DNA of 64,000 bases from positions 1-64,000 of IMG/VR virus record IMGVR_UViG_3300030673_000004. One strand, given 5' to 3'. The DNA is from a virus. This document shows, piece by piece, positions 60,168 to 64,000 of the stretch. A program made the position numbers and the translations under genes. Each line of letters starts with the position of its first letter. Positions within the stretch are counted from its first letter, which is position 1. The notes below the pieces were generated by a model, which did no database searches, was not told the origin of the DNA, and worked only from the letters and a program-made list of their open reading frames with translations.

Positions 60168-61211
60168 TTATTCTTTCGAGTACTTAGAAAGTATAGTATT
60201 GATAGTATCCAAACTATTTTGCTTCTGCTGTTCCAAAGAAGCAAGATGAGCCAACTCATCGTCAAGATGAGTTCTATCTAAAGGATTTACCGTAACAGGT
60301 AAGAAAATGCGTAAAGCCTCAGAAAGAATAGTAGCAGGAGACGCCGCCTTATACGTTTTTGTACTAAGCACAACAGCAGGTACCGGATCCGTCCTGAGTA
60401 AGGAAGACTGAGAGCAAAACCAGTAAATATTGTTGTTTCGAGACTTGAACAACACCTGTAGAGGAGCATCAAAACAAGGATGATACATAGTAACATCAGA
60501 AAGTTTAACACAGTACAAACCAGAAAACGGCTTGTTAGCAACTAAACACAAAAAACAAGGCTCAGAAGGAGCACCAGAAACGAGACCAAAAGCATTAAGA
60601 GCAGCAACCACATAGGCGGTGGGAAACGTTAGGCAATCCACAGAAGCAGACAAAACGCCCTCCCCTAAACCCAGACTGGAAGCGGACACGCTGGTAGTGG
60701 AACAAACACAACCGCCGCCCTTCTTTCCGCTTACAGGATAAAACTCAGCTTCAGAGCTAAAGCAATATATACCAGAGGGCACATGATTAATACCAGGATT
60801 AATCTCATTCTTGTATGGAACATAAGTCTCTGTTGAATACAACGATTCAATACTAGCTTCCGATAAATCATCACAAGCACCAAAGGTACCATCAGGTGCC
60901 ATAAAAGCAGGAGCAGAAGGCACGTCTAAACCAGTATCAGACCCAGATAAAGAACCAAGATCTGCGATAGAAAATCCAGAAAATAAACTACTCTGAATTC
61001 GCTCCAATGCAGCAGCCTCTTCCTCAGAGGGCGGTGGCAATCTAAACGCCTCAGGTGTCTCTGCCAGAGGAAGATCTAAAATATGAGCCAAAGGAACACC
61101 CCCAGCAAATGGAGGTGGTGCATCTGTAGCTACGTCAGAAGATGTATCTAAGGTAGTACTCACAGCAGATAGTAAACTGTCAAGGCGCTGAGCCAACTTG
61201 TCTTGGGACAT
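60168..61211 (-). CDS. Hypothetical protein
   Basis: 347 residues. Ser/Asp-rich disordered N-terminus, centre with many cysteines (SGKKGGGCVCSTTSVSASSL; EPCFLCLVANKPFSGLYCVK), C-terminal helix with Leu/Gln heptads (ELAHLASLEQQKQNSLDTIN). No family recognised. Heads the clamp-loader operon, directly behind a terminator at 61258-61292. Confidence 0.6.
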   Translation of the reverse strand: MSQDKLAQRLDSLLSAVSTTLDTSSDVATDAPPPFAGGVPLAHILDLPLAETPEAFRLPPPSEEEAAALERIQSSLFSGFSIADLGSLSGSDTGLDVPSAPAFMAPDGTFGACDDLSEASIESLYSTETYVPYKNEINPGINHVPSGIYCFSSEAEFYPVSGKKGGGCVCSTTSVSASSLGLGEGVLSASVDCLTFPTAYVVAALNAFGLVSGAPSEPCFLCLVANKPFSGLYCVKLSDVTMYHPCFDAPLQVLFKSRNNNIYWFCSQSSLLRTDPVPAVVLSTKTYKAASPATILSEALRIFLPVTVNPLDRTHLDDELAHLASLEQQKQNSLDTINTILSKYSKE

Positions 61212-61257
61212 AGCTGAAATTTACAGCAAACAGGGCAAACTGTCAGTAGAAATAAAC

Positions 61258-61292
61258 AAAAAGCGAAGACCCCATAAAGGTCTTCGCTTTGA
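61258..61292 (-). terminator. Strong terminator after the GNAT-like gene
   Basis: AAAGCGAAGACC (61260-61271) pairs with GGTCTTCGCTTT (61279-61290), 12 bp; on the minus strand followed by TTTTTG. Confidence 0.9.
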
Positions 61293-61314
61293 ATTGAAAT
61301 GTCCAGAGGTTACA

Positions 61315-62127
61315 TTACCAGGCGCTATCCGAGGTAGCAGCGGCACGTTCCAGTGCATTGGAGTGTTCCTGCTCAGGAGACACATCTTCCGCCTCAGGCT
61401 CACACGATTCACACGTACAGTCAGAAGCGGAAACAGGAGTGGCAGCACAGCCCCCATCGAAGTCCGGACTGTCAACCAGATGATCTAAAGGAGCAGATAC
61501 AGGCTCCGCAACAGAAAGAAGATACAACTTAGTCGTATTGCTAGTCCGACCCTGAGAAGCAACGGAATGTCCTTCCCTGATATCGCGAGCAACAAAACCC
61601 GTGTTGCTCAGAGCTTCAACGTAGGATTCACGCTCGGTACCCGTGGCCGTAGCATATACCGTGTGATCGGACTCCAAAAGAGCCAGAGCTGTAGTGATGA
61701 TCAGTTCATAGAACTCGCGCAACTTGAATTCGTCAACAGCGCGAACCCAGTTCAGAGCGTAAGCAGCATCAACGTTGACAGAGAATGCGTCATTCACACG
61801 ATGACGATAGCCGCGAGCATCGCGACGGATAGATGCACAACCAACAAGGTTCCCGGATTCGTCAAAAGCCAAGAAGATACCCTTAGCAGCGCGCACACGA
61901 TCCCAAAGTCCTTCCGGGCGAATGGAATGACCGCGCTGAATCAAACCCAGAAGAGCTTCGGGCAGATCCGGCTCAGTTGCCTGCGGATAAGTGTCACGAA
62001 TACTGCTCAACTCGTTGCCCGACACACAGACAAGAGCAGCCAGATTGGGAACCGCATCAAACACAATCTCCATCGCGTCGATGGTATTGTTGCGAGAACA
62101 GTTCCGGCTGCGAATGATCTTGACCAT
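61315..62127 (-). CDS. GNAT-like acetyltransferase
   Basis: 270 residues. KGIFLAFDESGNLVGCASIR, then YALNWVRAVDEFKLREFYEL and a C-terminal YVEALSNTGFVARD, give the GNAT order of strands and the acyl-CoA helix, though the Q/RxxGxG/A loop is not obvious. The last 60 residues are acidic with a CTCESCEPEAED cysteine cluster. Substrate unknown. Starts behind AGGAG with its own promoter at 62181-62209. Confidence 0.6.
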   Translation of the reverse strand: MVKIIRSRNCSRNNTIDAMEIVFDAVPNLAALVCVSGNELSSIRDTYPQATEPDLPEALLGLIQRGHSIRPEGLWDRVRAAKGIFLAFDESGNLVGCASIRRDARGYRHRVNDAFSVNVDAAYALNWVRAVDEFKLREFYELIITTALALLESDHTVYATATGTERESYVEALSNTGFVARDIREGHSVASQGRTSNTTKLYLLSVAEPVSAPLDHLVDSPDFDGGCAATPVSASDCTCESCEPEAEDVSPEQEHSNALERAAATSDSAW

Positions 62128-62180
62128 TAGATATCTCCTAAATGCTTAAGGTTGAACAAAGTAGACTAACCAACAACCAA

Positions 62181-62209
62181 AAGATAACCAATATTTGTAT
62201 AGATGTCAA
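62181..62209 (-). promoter_or_regulatory. Promoter of the GNAT-like gene
   Basis: TTGACA (62209-62204), 17-nt spacer with TACAAATATTGG, TATCTT (62186-62181) on the minus strand; weaker -10 than the rest of the family. Confidence 0.65.
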
Positions 62210-62226
62210 GGTCCTGCTTGCTAATT

Positions 62227-64000
62227 CTACAGTTTTGGTGCATCTAAAGACCATACCTGAGAAATTCCACCAGCAGCCAGAGCCTCTAAAACAGAGGATC
62301 CCTTAAGGAAAGCACGCCGACCGGACTCGTAAGCCACGAGGTTTCTGCTGCCAACAGACAAAAGATCTGCAGAACTAAAAGAACTAAGAGATGCTTTTGA
62401 AACAAAAGCACCAGAACGAGACATCAACTTATCCCCGTCATGATACATATAGACAGAAGACGGAATAAACTTAAACAGACGGGTACCGCGACCATTTCTA
62501 CGATTCTCGGGGATATCTTTAACAAGCACACGGTGTGCTTGCCCAGCAGTATCCCACGCAACAAGAGTAGAACTATCTTGAGCGCTGAAGGCATAGCGTA
62601 AGCCTGTTTTTGCTAAAGGGTAGTCAGAGCCACGAGCAGACAAAGCAACCTTCACCACAAAACCATCCTCAGTCACAGCCACAATATACGAAAAAGCATG
62701 GGACGCAATCCCTACAATGTTCCTAAATGTTTTGCTTTGAACGCCAGAAGCATCACTAGACACATTTAGAGCAAGACCCGAAGCATCAACCAGAGTTATC
62801 CCAGAATACGATCCAACAACATACATATCCGAAGTTGTTGTTGTACGAATTGGTTGGATATCACTAAAAACACGACCGTCACGTGTGACGCCAAATGCAA
62901 GGGTGTCCCCTTGAGAGACTAAAGCTGCGACAGGTGCAGCATCCGGGCGAATCTGTGTTCGACGGGCATCTTGATATTTCCGAAGCGCCTGTAACTCCCT
63001 AATAACAACCGCAGCTAAATTAGCTTTATCTGCAGTTACAGAAGCAAGAGATGCCTCCAGCTTAACAATACGACCCCTCTGTACTGTTAGGTCAGCACGA
63101 CGTAAATCACGCAAACGCAGATCTAAAATAAAACGAGCGGCCTCCTTCGTACATTTAAGAACACTACATAATTCATCTATTGATGATGATACATCACCAT
63201 CGGTAGCAAGAATCTTAACAAGGACAGAAATATTCAACATAGCAAGTAATCGAGCATTCTCAATCATCAAATCATGTTCAATCTTATCACCCTGTAGACC
63301 AAGCAGCTTGGCTTCCTCACCCTCCCGCCAAGAGATCCAAGACTTAAGCAACGTGAGAAGATTTGTCGGACGAAAAGCTATATCATCGACACTGTTACGT
63401 ACTGTAATGTTCAAGTTATAAGAACTACGCGAATGCAGAGATTTGATAACAGCATCTAAAGCAGGTTTATTATCAACACCCACATGTATCTCTTTAATCG
63501 TACCATTATTCTCATCATAAATCAAATCAAACGAACGGATCATCCGAGCTTCAGTTAAAGCTGGAATTGTCTTTTCGGCAAATTTAGTAACTCGCCAGCT
63601 ATCAGGCCAACCTACAATTTTTATAGACGTAATCTTGGGGTCAAAATCATCAGGACCCACGGTATAGTCACAAGCGTATTCTAATCGACCAGACCCGCGT
63701 TCGTAAAGAGAATAAACATCATCAGGGGATGATAAAAGAATACCACCAGAAATACAGTCAGGTCCCTGTATATGCTTAAGAACAGTACGAAGTGTTGCAG
63801 ACTCACCAGATCTAGCTACATAAATCAAAGCATCAATCACTTCTTTCAGATTATGTGATGGTAGTGTGTTTTTTAGACCAACAGCAATACCGTCAGAACC
63901 ATTAAGTAGGATCAGTGGTAGGCGTGAGCTGAAAATCAAAGGTTCTTTCAATTCATCTGAGTAGTTAGGAACCATAGGCGCAACAGACAAACAAGAAAAT
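62227..64000 (-). CDS. DNA gyrase/topoisomerase IV subunit A, 5' part outside the window
   Basis: 591 codons of the C-terminal two thirds of a type IIA topoisomerase A subunit. APMVPNYSDELKEPLIFSSR, then LPLILLNGSDGIAVGLKNTL and PSHNLKEVIDALIY, matches the GyrA/ParC breakage-reunion region just after the catalytic tyrosine, which lies upstream of base 64000. A helical gate and tower follow (coiled coil near LQGDKIEHDLMIENARLLAM), then beta-pinwheel-like repeats (GDTLAFGVTRDGRVFS; GFVVKVALSARG; RLFKFIPSSVYM). It relaxes or supercoils DNA with a B subunit not seen here. The TTG/ATG codons near 63990 are internal. Confidence 0.88.
   Translation of the reverse strand, partial: FSCLSVAPMVPNYSDELKEPLIFSSRLPLILLNGSDGIAVGLKNTLPSHNLKEVIDALIYVARSGESATLRTVLKHIQGPDCISGGILLSSPDDVYSLYERGSGRLEYACDYTVGPDDFDPKITSIKIVGWPDSWRVTKFAEKTIPALTEARMIRSFDLIYDENNGTIKEIHVGVDNKPALDAVIKSLHSRSSYNLNITVRNSVDDIAFRPTNLLTLLKSWISWREGEEAKLLGLQGDKIEHDLMIENARLLAMLNISVLVKILATDGDVSSSIDELCSVLKCTKEAARFILDLRLRDLRRADLTVQRGRIVKLEASLASVTADKANLAAVVIRELQALRKYQDARRTQIRPDAAPVAALVSQGDTLAFGVTRDGRVFSDIQPIRTTTTSDMYVVGSYSGITLVDASGLALNVSSDASGVQSKTFRNIVGIASHAFSYIVAVTEDGFVVKVALSARGSDYPLAKTGLRYAFSAQDSSTLVAWDTAGQAHRVLVKDIPENRRNGRGTRLFKFIPSSVYMYHDGDKLMSRSGAFVSKASLSSFSSADLLSVGSRNLVAYESGRRAFLKGSSVLEALAAGGISQVWSLDAPKL

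Noticed and set aside
1-64000. tRNA genes
   Set aside because: A CCA-adding enzyme made them worth looking for, but I saw no cloverleaf-like sequence in the intergenic gaps; a dedicated scan is needed to be sure.
1-64000. CRISPR arrays
   Set aside because: No series of regularly spaced identical repeats was seen; the only tandem repeats are the short ones at 50111-50140.

Overview
This window is part of the genome of a large double-stranded DNA tailed bacteriophage, probably with a contractile tail. The evidence is a phage replisome and recombination set (DNA polymerase I, DnaB-type helicase, clamp-like protein, DnaX-like clamp loader, RecA, Mre11/Rad50, RuvC-like resolvase, dNMP kinase, ThyX), a baseplate hub and spike module, two sigma-factor-like proteins, tightly packed overlapping genes, and phage-typical inteins and a TnpB transposon. 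The host cannot be named. Promoters of the TTGACA-N17-TATATT type and AGGAG-type ribosome binding sites indicate a bacterium with ordinary sigma-70-type transcription.

Layout. (1) 1-18009, mostly minus strand: metabolic and accessory genes. These are a glycosyltransferase, HAD proteins, nucleotidyltransferases, a CCA-adding enzyme, a receiver-like protein, a SpoVG-like protein, a small sigma factor, and a five-gene NAD operon (pncB, nadE, pncA, nadD and an NrtR-like Nudix regulator). Between 3.8 and 7.75 kb lies one formerly continuous reading frame, an HD-domain protein fused to phosphopantetheine adenylyltransferase (CoaD) and dephospho-CoA kinase (CoaE). It is now broken by a single-base frameshift and by an IS607-type transposon whose ends can be placed to the base (TGTTAC repeats at 4043 and 6219). 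(2) 18112-35181, plus strand: an SF2 helicase, a tail/baseplate block (19.8-27.0 kb), an Hsp20-like chaperone, a RuvC-like resolvase, a DnaB-type helicase, a clamp-like protein, dNMP kinase and an FtsZ/tubulin-family GTPase. (3) 35217-64000, minus strand except one gene at 51.5-52.4 kb: ThyX, DNA polymerase I (HNH intein), Mre11, RecA (LAGLIDADG intein), a degenerate type IA topoisomerase-like protein, a putative single-stranded-DNA-binding protein with FG repeats and an autoregulatory-looking leader, a sigma factor, a RecB/Cas4-like nuclease, Rad50, a methyltransferase, a DnaX-like clamp loader and a gyrase/topoisomerase IV A subunit that runs off the right edge.

How it works together. The replication, recombination and nucleotide genes supply a largely self-sufficient replisome. 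The NAD operon encodes every step from nicotinamide to NAD+ by the deamidating route, which would let the phage rebuild NAD+ from the product of NAD-cleaving host defences. A family of near-identical strong promoters, two of them with a start codon only 7 nt after the -10 box, drives the accessory operons. Three genes in the first 8 kb each carry a one-base frameshift, so either local gene decay or indel errors in the assembly should be considered there.
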